Positions 9,086 through 19,244 of a DNA stretch of 64,000 nt are shown here, piece by piece. The position numbers and the translations under genes were made by a program. How positions within the stretch are numbered: position 1 is the stretch's first letter; each line of letters opens with the position of its first letter. Below the pieces are notes generated by a model, which ran no database searches, was not told where the DNA came from, and saw nothing but the letters and a program-made list of their open reading frames with translations. This DNA comes from Diphasiastrum complanatum (lineage: Eukaryota > Streptophyta > Lycopodiopsida > Lycopodiales > Lycopodiaceae): the NCBI GenBank assembly GCA_029204225.1, contig CM055096.1, positions 59,930,957 through 59,994,956 on the forward strand. The letters run 5' to 3'.

Positions 9086-11817
9086 ATGACAAAGCTTTAT
9101 CATCTTCATGTGGATCTGTCACCAGAATATGCTCCGCTCAGGACAAGAAATTCAAAGCAACCCAAATTGTCAACTTCTGATATGGTACGATACAGGGTGG
9201 AAAAGCTAAAGCATGTAGATTTATGGTCACCAGGAACATTGTATCCTATTGATCCATCTTCATTGCAACATCCAGATTTTCATTCGGTGAGTCAGTTAAT
9301 AATCTATATGTGTCATGGTAAAAATGGCCTTTTGGGTTACTGTGAGAATTTGATGCTCTATGGGAATGCACATTCAATGCAAAGAATACATTATTTGGAA
9401 GAGGAATCAAGGAAAATATCAAAGGAGTGCGAAGAAAAATCTACAAAGATGAAAACTTGTTTGGATGAAAATGAGATGCTCAAGGAGGGGATCCAAAGGT
9501 TGAAATCTTCTTTGCATCATTATACAACTAGTAATGATGAGATAAAAATTGCATTTCAATCCATGCGTACCTCATATTTGTCTCTTGTTAAAGATATAGA
9601 TGTGCTTAACAGAAAGGTCCGAAGCAACAAGAGAAAAAGATTGGTAAACAAGGATATATGTGATCTATCATCTAGAGGAGGTCATAGAAAAAGACGAATC
9701 CGTGCATTCAAGTAGGTTATAGCTTATTTGGTATTGAATATTGCTTGAACTTCTTGATTCATTCATAATCACTAATTTTGTTATTTATTCATTTCAACTT
9801 TCTGTTGATTTGCTTATTATATACTGCTATGAATACTATGAGTGTCCTAATTTCTACTGACATTTTCATGAACATTATGTTTGCAATACAGATCAGCACT
9901 GGTTGTTGAAGACCATTTGGCCGATGAGATTTCAATTGGAAACTCACTAGGCTCTATCTTGATTTTTAAATCTATGAAATCAATGTTAAATAATAACAAA
10001 ATGAAAAAGATTAAGGCTTCAGTTACTGATAGCATTATGGATGAAGTTGGAAAAATATTAGACACTACATTGTTTCAAGGGGCACGTGACTTTTCGAGCA
10101 TCAGTAAGGAAGCATATGCAACAATGTTTAAGATGATAAAGGAGGCATTTGTACAGGTAAATATTAAAAAGTTTTCAATCCCAAGACCATTTCATCTTTT
10201 AAGAAAAAAGACATGTTAAACCAAGGTATGCAGACAATAGTTGGTAATCCATCTCATATCAATGAAGTGTATTGCTCAAAAGGAGAAAGTCTAGCTTATA
10301 ACAATTTCAACAATTTATTTATTGACATTAATCAGTTATTAAGATTCATCATAAATTTTTATGGTATTACAAATGAGAATGTCAATAACAAGTTGATAGT
10401 TGTTCTTAAGTTAGATGAGTCTGAAATTATAAAAGGACAAAAAATGAAAATAGTCAGTCTCACGATCATAAATGGAGCACTTTCAAATTCAGAAGACTCA
10501 GAAGGCCTCAATTTCAGTGTTCAATCAGAAAATGATATCTGTTGGTGGTTGGCAGCATTTCAGGTATAGCAGTTCCTTTGCATAATAAATAGGGATAATC
10601 ATTTGAATATGGACTTCATATGGAAAATCTTCTCTGTGTTAATATTATGAGGCTAATCATGTTTTTGTATTCTCTTATAGATGCTAAAAGAAGACCATGA
10701 CATTCTCTCATGGATATTTAATAGAACATCAAATCCTGCCACCATAAAAAATCACATGGAGGGAGTTTCACTCAATATTTCTGGAATTGGCACTTTCAAC
10801 ATTGAATGGCATTTAGCAGGAGATCTGAAGACATTAAAATGTATGTTCAATGTATCTCATGGCACTAACTCTAAACATCCTTGTTTGTAATGCATGAAAA
10901 CAGCAAAAGACATGACAAGGAGTACAGGAATATCAAGAGATCGAGAAGATCCTAATTGGAAACCTGTACTACCGATTCCTCTACAAAATGTTCATATCTG
11001 TACATTGCATGTGGAGGTGCGTATTATAAAAAAAATAATATATCTTCACATCTTATTTGCATGGAATTCCGAGCCAGAGGCCTCTGCGAAGGAAGCTATT
11101 TCCATATTAGAGGATGTGTTGTCCAAAGTAGGCTTACATAAAGGCCATGTTAAAATAAAAAAAGATAACAAGCTATCAGGTAAAATAGAAAATATTCCAT
11201 GCAAGCCGAGCATTGGAAGATCTAAAGCTCGAAGATTTTTATCAAATTATTCTGGCAAACAATCCAAGGTTCAATACACGGTTTGAAAAGAAATTATTGC
11301 AGCAACTCAAGATTTCAAAGAAGAAAGTCTACTCGTATACACAGTAGAAGTTTGGAAAAAGTTAGACAACGTGGTGAAATACTTGATAAAAGATAAATTT
11401 TCAAATACTGATGCACAAATGATACTTTTGTGCGTCAGTATTTGTGGATGTAGTTCAAAGTGTTGATCGTATAACACATTATATGGTAAGATTTTGATTT
11501 TACACTACGATAGACAAATATGTGCAATTAAATTAGATACTTTTGGTACTGATTTGAATTATGTTTTTATGACATGCAACACATATTACGACATCATTCG
11601 ACATTCTTTGCAAGAAATAGTGGAAGTTAGCATATGGTCATTGCAAGGAATAGAAAAATCTCATTGGCAAGCAAGAGCGGCATTTCATAAAAGTACACAA
11701 CGTGGCGGAACTAGCACAAAAAACAACTATATATTGCAACCTTCCAATAATTTTACAGAAGAATCCAAATTTTTCATAATAATTATGTCCACCTTTCGAT
11801 GTCAATATTGTTGGTGA
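9086..11817 (+). pseudogene. Spliced transposase-like pseudogene
   Basis: Four exons join in phase: 9086-9711, 9892-10156, 10234-10563 and 10681-11817, each with GT-AG borders. The predicted product is about 780 residues. Exon 1 ends in a coiled coil (YLEEESRKISKECEEK) and a basic patch. Later exons hold LKLDESEII, HLAGDLKTLK, a CxxC-like PCL-stop-CMK, LPIPLQNVHICTLHVEV and SLQGIEKSHWQ...QRGG. I recall a similar order (acidic residue, GDxK, CxxC, P-D-LH) in uncharacterised transposase-like proteins of other eukaryotes, but the family is not firmly identified. Three in-frame stops (10888 TAA, 11284 TGA, 11464 TGA) make it a pseudogene. Its 3' end overlaps the minus ORF at 11638. Confidence 0.55.
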
Positions 11818-12736
11818 ATAGACAGTTGGTTGTGGAAAACCAAGTTGACTTTGGATTCTAAGAAACTCCTCCTCAGAAGGTAGATCATCTTCTTTGTTGC
11901 GCATTTCCTCCACAGCCATTTTCAAGCAATCTTTCCCTAAATAAAACTTATCATTATGTACATCGTCAACACCAAGGAGAAGATCATCAGCATCAAAATC
12001 AATTATATCCGAAAATTCATCAAGCTCTTTGCTCAAAATGCAAAGAGTCTCAGCTTCAATGAAGTCAAAAAAATCCGATATATCCGATATTGTCAAAAAG
12101 AAATTATTATCTATATTATAAGTAGGCAAAGTGATCAAAGATTCATCAGAAAGAGATAGAGTAGTGGGAGTTCTAGGGCCTATAAACGTAGCCCTATTTC
12201 GAGCAGGATCAAAATCAGAACAATCGTCTAAATTAATGCTCGTATAATAAAAAAAAGTATCTATATCTACAATCTTTGACTTTTCAGACTTTGTACCACT
12301 AGAAGAAGCACCTTTAGAAGTGGAAGGGATGGCCTCCGAATCGTCAGAAATATTTAACAAAAGAAAAAAAAACAAAAGCAGACTGAAAATCAACAAATTT
12401 ACATTTTTTATGATGAATTGGGCACTCATCTACAAACTTGAAATCATTTTGTAACTTGGTAAACATTCTATCAAGCTTAGATTTATAGATATGCTTGTCG
12501 AGTGCCACCAGGTCCTGATAATGAATCATGTCCTTATTCTGAGATCTAAATAACAGAGTACTGAGCAGGGATTTAAATCTAAGATGTATCTCAGAAAATG
12601 CCTCCACACTAGGGCTCTCAGTTATAGAAAGTAGAATAAAAAGAAAAGGAGAAAAAAGAGATTTGAAATACTCCAACCTATCAGTAATACCAAATTCATG
12701 AAAAAAAGACAACAAACTAGAATCAAAATTAGACAT
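11638..12736 (-). pseudogene. Acidic ORF, unrecognised, broken at a homopolymer
   Basis: On the minus strand an ATG at 12736 opens a helical, hydrophobic-rich N-terminal part (FHEFGITDRLEYFKSLF) with a small Cys/His cluster (CPIHHKKC). The frame is lost at a run of nine T (12363-12371); eight T would join it to a second open frame rich in Asp/Glu/Ser (FDADDLLLGVDDVHNDK, NKEDDLPSEEEFL). Together about 360 residues. Divergent from the H3/Ulp1-like gene with a shared ~650-bp promoter region, and convergent with the transposase-like gene, so the three look like one cassette. Its function is unknown. The C-terminal end overlapping 11638-11817 is uncertain. Confidence 0.5.
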
Positions 12737-13047
12737 TTTAAACAAAAACAATAGAAGTAAAATTCCAAATATCTTTCTCAGGCGTAAACTGCAGGTCAGG
12801 CAAGCACGTCAAGGCAATGTGCACTCGAGAGAGATATTACAAGTTGTAGTATAGGATCCGAACGCAAAAACACAGAGCACAAAAGAAAGGAGATGCAATG
12901 CGCACTTGAATGCGATACCGGATGAGGCAGTATCGATTCCAGGCGCAAATGGGTCAACGGAGGGTAATCAGAGCAAACGGCGTGTTTAAAATTGATATCC
13001 GGCCAAGCAATCGTAAATTTGCATGAAAATCTGAACAGAAAAAGACC

Positions 13048-13055
13048 TATTTATA
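13048..13055 (-). promoter_or_regulatory. TATA box for the minus acidic ORF
   Basis: TATAAATA on the minus strand, about 310 bases upstream of the ATG at 12736. It is a perfect plant TATA consensus next to the G-box array. Confidence 0.6.
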
Positions 13056-13066
13056 AAAAAAAATTG

Positions 13067-13281
13067 CACGTGTGGAGGAGTGGCGAAGAACACATGTCGA
13101 CTTGTGATTGGTCCAAATTAATGCGCCGTATCTAGAATGATTGATCTGACATCTGTCACGTGCGAGAATGACATGCGTCGAGAACGGATTGGTGCACGTG
13201 TCCTATCCCATGTGGCCTCATAATTGGGTCATCATTGTCAGTACGGATATTTCACGTGGACCAATAATCTGACGACACGTG
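13067..13281. promoter_or_regulatory. Five-G-box divergent promoter
   Basis: CACGTG occurs at 13067, 13157, 13195, 13253 and 13276, interleaved with CCAAT/ATTGG boxes (near 13107, 13187 and 13261). It lies between the divergent acidic ORF and the H3/Ulp1-like gene. G-boxes are bound by plant bZIP and bHLH factors; CCAAT by NF-Y. A bidirectional promoter is inferred. Confidence 0.6.
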
Positions 13282-13317
13282 TCCCGGCCATCTTTTCACA
13301 CGTTCAAAAATTTCATA

Positions 13318-13325
13318 CATATAAG
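13318..13325 (+). promoter_or_regulatory. TATA-like box for the H3/Ulp1-like gene
   Basis: CATATAAG about 65-70 bases before the ATG at 13390, well placed for a short 5' leader. Confidence 0.5.
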
Positions 13326-13389
13326 TCCTTGAAATTCTCATTTTTTTTTGCAAAATTTTTGGTTTTCGCTCCCAGTATCGCTCTCAAGC

Positions 13390-15279
13390 ATGACAGCCAT
13401 GCAGGCCTTACAGGGTGCTGCAGAAGATTTTATGTCCCAGTTTTTTGAGGATACTTGTCTTTTGGCAGTGCATGGTAAGCGTGTCACCATCATGCCAAAG
13501 GATTTTGTCATTCTCAAAAGACTTCGGGACTGATATTCTGGTCTGCATGTTGATAATGCCAGCACCTCCAGAGACCTACCTCTGGATAGAACCGAGTTGC
13601 CTACTACCTCTATGAGAAAGAAGAAACAGTCTGTCTCCAAGAAGGCTGGATCTTGAAGGCCAGCTGCTTCTCTTCGTCCTAGATGTATCCCGGCCAAGAG
13701 ACCTCGTATCTTTCTGAGCTCTGAGTCAAATGCTGGAGAATCTGACTCAGATTGAGAATCTTCACCCCTTCCTCCTCCTGTTATTCGTCCAGCTCCTCGG
13801 CAGGTTTCATCACCAAAAGTGTTGATTACCCAAGAGGAGCTCGACAAAATAACAGAGAAATCTGTAAATATTGTTTTCACTTCTGTTTTTGCTCTTGTAC
13901 ATATTCTTTTTGTGAGAATTCCATACGATCTAGCCCAAGTTTATTTTGATTATGACCATTATAATCAATACAAGGCCTACTTAGCTAATAAAATTGATCT
14001 TCTCGACAACTTTTTTGATTTTTTTCTTTCAGATACGCGTACAAGTTTTAGATTAGGTCCCAAATTTTATGCCGAGCTGAAAGATAAAACCTCGGAAATT
14101 TTAGATGTAATAGTAGAAGCCGGAGTTCTTTTTTTGCAAAATAGTATTAGTTTCAATTTCCATGGTACAATTTTTGTTGTTAATCCATTTTTCAATATGG
14201 GAGTGATAAAGACGAAAGAAGCCAATTTTGAGAAGGCTGTCTATTTTATCGAATGCAATCCCATGGCAAAATTTTATTTGATTCCATATGAAAATAAGTA
14301 AGGATTGCTCTTTTGTTTTTGTTGCTTTAATTTGGATTGTTGCATGCTTCATTGCTTTAATAAGTAAGGAATTTTTTCATAAATATGGATTTATCGGTAT
14401 TTGTATTCTGATTGTTGCAGTCGGCATTGGAGCCTGAACATTCTTTCTGTAAGGATAAATAAGGAGGGAGTATCAAATTTTATATGTGTAAAATTAAACT
14501 TAGTTGCAAATACACATAGAGAATTTGATACTCTACTTCATGATGTCGTTCGAGAAATACCAACAACGGCAACTTCAATTGGAGAGATAACCATTAGATC
14601 TCTCAAGGTATATTCAATTTATCTCTGATATGCATGTATTCCTTTTTTATTCAAATGTATCGTCATAGCATAAATAAAATTTCTATTATAATATTACTAA
14701 TTTTCATTCTATATATGTAGTGTGTACATCAAAATGACGTTTTTAGTTGTGCATGGTTCGTCCTGTACAATACGAAGCTATTTTTTGAGTGGTATAATTT
14801 ACAAGTGGATGTAGATATTGAAAAGGTAATATTCTGCTCATTTGTAGTTCCTTTCATTCTGATTCATATTTTTTTACTATCATTGTTTGTAATTTGCTGA
14901 TTCTCATGTTTTGTGATGACAGTTCACTCTTGAGCCATATACTCCTGATGATGTATATAGATTTCGACAAAAGTTGATCAAAACCTATGCCCAGTACGGT
15001 GTAAGTGTTGCATCTAGGATCGAGGGCCCTCAAAAGGAAGCTGCTCCAACCTTAAAAGCCTGTCAGGTTGCTCAAGATGCAGATCTTATTTTATATGATC
15101 AAAAAGGAATAAAAGTCCTTCCTAATACAGAGGAAGGCAATATTATAGCAGAGATTCCTCTTGTCTTAAAAGGCATTGAGGCCCTTCCCAAAACAGAGGA
15201 GAGCGAGATTATAGAAGGAGTTGTTCCCTTATCAATTCCTAATACTGATAAAGAAAATATAGAAAAATTGATTGAATAA
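13390..15279 (+). pseudogene. Histone H3-fold / Ulp1-like cysteine protease fusion
   Basis: Exons 13390-14297, 14421-14607, 14721-14825 and 14923-15279 join in phase with GT-AG borders (about 518 codons). Residues 1-47 match the H3 C-terminal fold: [19 protein letters not shown], then [11 protein letters not shown], of which KRVTIMPKD is identical to canonical H3. Then comes a basic linker (RKKKQ, AKRPR), a folded region, and a Ulp1/SENP (C48) pattern: FYLIPYEN-NRHWSLNI with the catalytic His, VKLNL where Asp is expected (here Asn), and HQNDVFSCAWFVLY with oxyanion Gln and catalytic Cys. The tail has two ~22-residue repeats (KGIKVLPNTEEG, KGIEALPKTEES). Three in-frame TGA codons (13531, 13654, 13753) each fit CGA-to-TGA decay. 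C48 enzymes cleave SUMO-like proteins and occur in plant transposons; an H3 fusion is not one I know. Confidence 0.7.
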
Positions 15280-15591
15280 AAATCTATTTGTAAATAGAGA
15301 GACATAAAAAAAATTACAATCATTTTACATGTAAACAACCCGTTTATGTGTTTTTTTATTGATATCAATATAGATTCTTACAATCAGGTTGTGTCCATAG
15401 TGTAATACTGGAATGCAATTTTCTATATTGATAAAAAGACATGATGATTGGCATGTATTTGCTGATAGTGAATCTCAATATTCTTCCATTAGTTGGATTG
15501 TTTCGCCAATGTCTTTTACGTACTTGCATAAAACTAATACAAAGTTAGTTACAATTAGTACAGAGATTGTATTGGAAAGTTTTGATTGAAA

Positions 15592-15903
15592 CTATTCATA
15601 AAAGATCGAGTGTTTACAGTTACTTATGAGTTTACCATTGAAAATGAATCTGAAGTCTGAAAGTACATCATCTTGTAGGAGCAATAGTTCCTGCCAGATG
15701 TAGTTTAGACTCCAATCTTCTTCCACCTCAACACACGTCAAAATGACATCATTGTATATAATTTCAATATTTTTTCGTTTTAAATGTCCACTGGCTTCCA
15801 AGTCTTGATCGAGTGGCACCCATTGACCTTTACTTTTTTTTTCCATCTTTGATAATGGAAGCATAAGGTCAACATTTGTTTTCCAATTTGATAACGAAAG
15901 CAC
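15592..15903 (-). CDS. Small ORF with a possible ubiquitin-like fold
   Basis: Open frame of about 100 residues on the minus strand; no ATG at the 5' border, so it may be the last exon of a longer gene. The C-terminal half (IEIIYNDVILTCVEVEEDW, WQELL, FRFIFNGKLIS) has the alternating strands and FxFNGKxI ending of beta-grasp/ubiquitin-like folds. That is a resemblance in pattern only, and no GG tail is present. It converges on the Ulp1-like gene, so a substrate-protease pairing is tempting but unproven. The upstream border runs into the Copia RT remnant near 15.95 kb. Confidence 0.35.
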   Translation of the reverse strand: MLSLSNWKTNVDLMLPLSKMEKKSKGQWVPLDQDLEASGHLKRKNIEIIYNDVILTCVEVEEDWSLNYIWQELLLLQDDVLSDFRFIFNGKLISNCKHSIFYE

Positions 15904-15989
15904 ATGGAAGACATTTTAATTCTGCATTCTATTTCTCCATCTGATCTTTTGTCCCAGCCTTCATCCATAAGTTCAGATAATAAACTATT

Positions 15990-16720
15990 TGATAAATACA
16001 GCATCTGCTTAGAATCCTTGACCAAATTGGTATTGTTGTTAAAAAGCAACATATCATCCACGTATAAGGTGATGATAATGAGAGATTGTTGCACTGACTT
16101 GGAATAGACGTTGCAATCAGCAGTGCTTGGTTTGAACCCTTGTTTGATGAGGAATCTGTTGATCCTCTGAAACCAAGCTCTGGTAGACTGTTTCAAGCCG
16201 TAGAGTACTTTATGGAGTTTACAGACATGATTCTTCATACCTTCCAGAACATATCCTTCGGGCTGGATCATGTAGATGTCTTCTTGTATAACTCCATTCA
16301 AATAAGCTATTTGCACATCAAGTTGATGCACTTCAAGGTCGGTAGCTATAGCAGCATATGACAAGAGGGCCCGGATCGACGGATGCTTGACTACTGGACT
16401 GAAAGTCTCACTATAGTCGACGTTGGGGATCTAAGTAAATCCTCGTGCTACCTATCTTGCCTTCCTTCGATCAATTGTTCCATTGGCATTGTATTTGATC
16501 TTGAAGATTCATTTGCAATCAATGATGTTGTAGCCAATAATAGCTTCCACTAGTGACCATGTCTGGTTCTTGATCAGAGAGGAATACTCTATGTCCATAG
16601 TTTCTCTCCAAAGATCAGAGTCTGGTTGGCTGAGTGCCTCTTCGACTATTGTCGGTTCCTGTATCAAGAGACATGCAAACTCAAGAGTATACCTTGTGGG
16701 CGGTGTGTGCACTTGACTTT
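15990..16720 (-). pseudogene. Copia reverse transcriptase remnant
   Basis: Reads LEVHQLDVQIAYLNG, EDIYMIQPEGY, LHKVLYGLKQSTRAWF and the catalytic TLYVDDMLLF. Upstream (16509-16712) is the RT N-terminal region (PDSDLWRETMDIEYSSLIKNQTW). Homology fades after about 15,990, before the RT thumb and RNase H. Frameshifts and stops between 16364 and 16509. Confidence 0.88.
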
Positions 16721-17039
16721 ATCTTCTGGGAGGAATCAAATGATGAACCATTCCTAGGACTTATTGTTGGGTAGTAGCAACATCTTTGTCTGATTTGTTG
16801 TCAAACAGTGGATTGACAATGGACACACCTGAGCCCAAAGCTCTGATTGTCGTGTCAATGGCAGGTGATGAAGGTTCTCCTAGAACAATATCCTTGTTTT
16901 TTATGTTGAATAAATGATCCTTGATAAAGAATGTATCCCGGCTATACAAGATTTGCTAAGTATCAAGATCATACAACTTATATGTATTATCAGATAAAGT
17001 ATATCCAATCAGGATGGTCTTGAGACCTTGGAAGTCAAA

Positions 17040-17975
17040 TTTCTTCCTCGTGTCTTTCGGGATCTACGCGTAGGCAACGCATCCGAACACTCTTAGGTTC
17101 TTCACAAAAGGCTTAGAGCCTGTCCACACCTCATGGGGTGTCTTGCCTCAGAAGGCCTTGGTTGAACATCTGTTCTAGATGTAAGCTGTAGTGGAGACAG
17201 CTTCAGCCCAGAATCTCTTGGGCAACAATGCATGCGCTAGCATACATTTGGTTGATTCAACCAGGGTACGGTTCTTCTTCTCGGCTAAACCATATGACTG
17301 AGGACTGTAAGGAGTGATGAATTGCTGCTCAATGCCTTGGCTTTGGCAGTACTCCTTAAACTCGGTAGAGATGTATTCTCCACCATTGTCTGACCTTAAG
17401 GCCTTGATCGTTCATCCAGTCTCTTTTTCTACATGCTCTTTGAAGATTTTGAAGCAATTGAAAGCTTCTAATTTCTTCTTTATAAAGTATGCCATAGTCC
17501 TTCTGGAGAGTTCATCAATAAAAGCTATAAAATGCTTTGCATCCTTCAGCGAAGGATTTTTCATCAAGCCACAAATGTCTGAATGTACAATGTCTAACAA
17601 TCCTCTAGCAGTATGCTGGTGGCTTGATCTAAATGGTCTCCTAGTTTGTTTACCAATTAGATAGTCTTGACAGGCAGGTAACTCGACTTTATCCCTAGGA
17701 TAGTCTAGATCAAGAATAATAGAATGTCGAGACATTTGTTGTACAGCAGCATGATTCAAGTGACCAAGTCTATAATGCCAAAGTAAACTTGTATTTGCAT
17801 GAATAGAAGTATTGACCGCCTGACTAGAGGCAGAAAAGCAATGACTTAATCTATACAAGTATCCATGCCTCTTTTCGAGTGCTAGGATCTTGCATGTCCT
17901 ATCAACTACTTTGCACTGATCACATTCAAATTCTACTCTATGTTCTAGATTTGTGATTCTGCTTACAAAGAGCAT
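17040..17975 (-). pseudogene. Copia pre-integrase and integrase remnant
   Basis: 17412-17975 reads the pre-integrase zinc-binding part (LLWHYRLGHLNHAAVQQMSR, with CQDYLIGKQ replacing the usual second CxxC) and integrase start (LLDIVHSDICGLM, HFIAFIDELSRRTMAYFIK). Lower-frame pieces continue to about 17,040 (AEAVSTTAYI-type region). Several stops. Confidence 0.85.
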
Positions 17976-17984
17976 ATTTGTAGA

Positions 17985-18378
17985 TAAATTGGGTACATAT
18001 AGGACTTTACAAAGCAGCTTAGATTGATCATTTCAAAGCTCAATCTCATAGTACCTTCACCTTTAATAGTGTGTGTGCTATTATCGCCAAGGTGAACATA
18101 TTTGTTGGTACTGTAAGGTGTATAGGACTCGAAACAACCGATGAGGCTGGTCACATGCTGAGTGACACCGGAATCCAAAATTCAAGAACTGTTGTTGGAT
18201 GCTCCTTGATGGCTGGTCATGAAGGCATCATGATCTGCTTAATGAATAGGTTGTGGAGCCTCTGTAGCTGCATTTGCCACTTGATTCGACTACCCCTTGT
18301 TGTTGTTCTTAGTTTGTAATATCCGGCAGTCTTGAATTGTGTGGTTGTTTCGCTTGTAGTATCTGCAGAACAACTTCT
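17985..18378 (-). pseudogene. Copia protease and zinc knuckle remnant
   Basis: The aspartic protease motif MDSGVTQHVTS keeps its catalytic Asp (codon near 18175). Upstream at about 18330-18378 is a damaged knuckle, LFCRYYKRNNHTIQDC, in which the second Cys of CX2C is Tyr. Confidence 0.8.
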
Positions 18379-18538
18379 TCATCTACGGATTCAACTGTTC
18401 CTTGTGCTGTGCTCGTTTCTGGTCTGGCTTTGATTGCTTCGGGCCTTTCTTCTTCTTCTGCTTAGTCATGCTCTTGTTGGCGTACAAGGCATGAGAATCA
18501 GCTGAGGAACTTGAGGCTTCGTTCCTCCGCGTGTCTTC

Positions 18539-19090
18539 CTACAACAACACTGTAATGACTCTTGAAAAAGTCAGTTCTAGATGTGTCGTGATGATCATCA
18601 CCCAGCTGTCGTTTGAGCTTGACAAGCTTGTAAGCAGTTGCATCACTACGTCTTGATCGTCTATGACAGATTCGACAGCGGCCATTTGCTTCAGCAAGTT
18701 CTTGAATTGGTTGATGTAATTCTGTAGGGAATCACCATTCGCCATCTTGAGGGAGTAAAATTTATTTCTGAGATGTAGCTTGGAAGCTATATCTCGCACT
18801 TTGTATAGTGTATTCAAGATGTCCCAGACTTATTTAGGTGTCTGGGCCTCGGATACATGGCCAATCTGGGTATCCAAATTGTTGAGGATGATCAATGCAA
18901 AAGCCTTTCCATCCTTCAGCTTCCATCTGGTGATTGGTGCGTCTTCTGCTTTGGGTTTCTCTTCTGCACCTGTACCAATGTCATACAATTATTTAGCCAT
19001 TAGCACTATTTTCATCTTTAATTTTCACAGATGGTAATTGGCTCCATCAAGCTTGTCCATGATAGAACTGGCTTTCCCTTGGGAATCCAT
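18539..19090 (-). pseudogene. Copia gag remnant
   Basis: ATG at 19090 reads MDSQGKASSIMDKLDGANY, a typical Copia gag opening, then a stop at the position of the expected Trp. Gag continues as TLYKVRDIASKLHLRNKFYS, MANGDSLQNYINQFKNLLKQ and LLTSLSSSNDSW (UBN2-type gag). The start lies about 140 bases inside the primer site, as usual. Confidence 0.85.
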
Positions 19091-19231
19091 GTGGAAGGTT
19101 AGTCTAGGTGATAGGAAAAACTATCAATGACTTCAGTATGAAAATATGGTGCCAAAATACAGAACAAAAAGAAATTACTCTATCGACTGGTAGAGTCTTG
19201 TTACTGTGGAAGCTTATCAGGCTATGAAAAT

Positions 19232-19244
19232 AGCTCTGATACCA
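19232..19244 (-). other. Primer binding site, minus strand
   Basis: Plus strand AGCTCTGATACCA is the complement of TGGTATCAGAGCT and touches the LTR at 19245. This proves that 19245-20232 is the 5' LTR of a minus-strand element. Confidence 0.92.

Noticed and set aside
13338-13880. 180-codon minus-strand frame opposite the H3-like exon
   Set aside because: It is a shadow of the H3/linker coding strand, which has the clear homology.
8679-15960. Terminal inverted repeats for the proposed transposon
   Set aside because: None could be matched by eye at either border; ends are left undefined.
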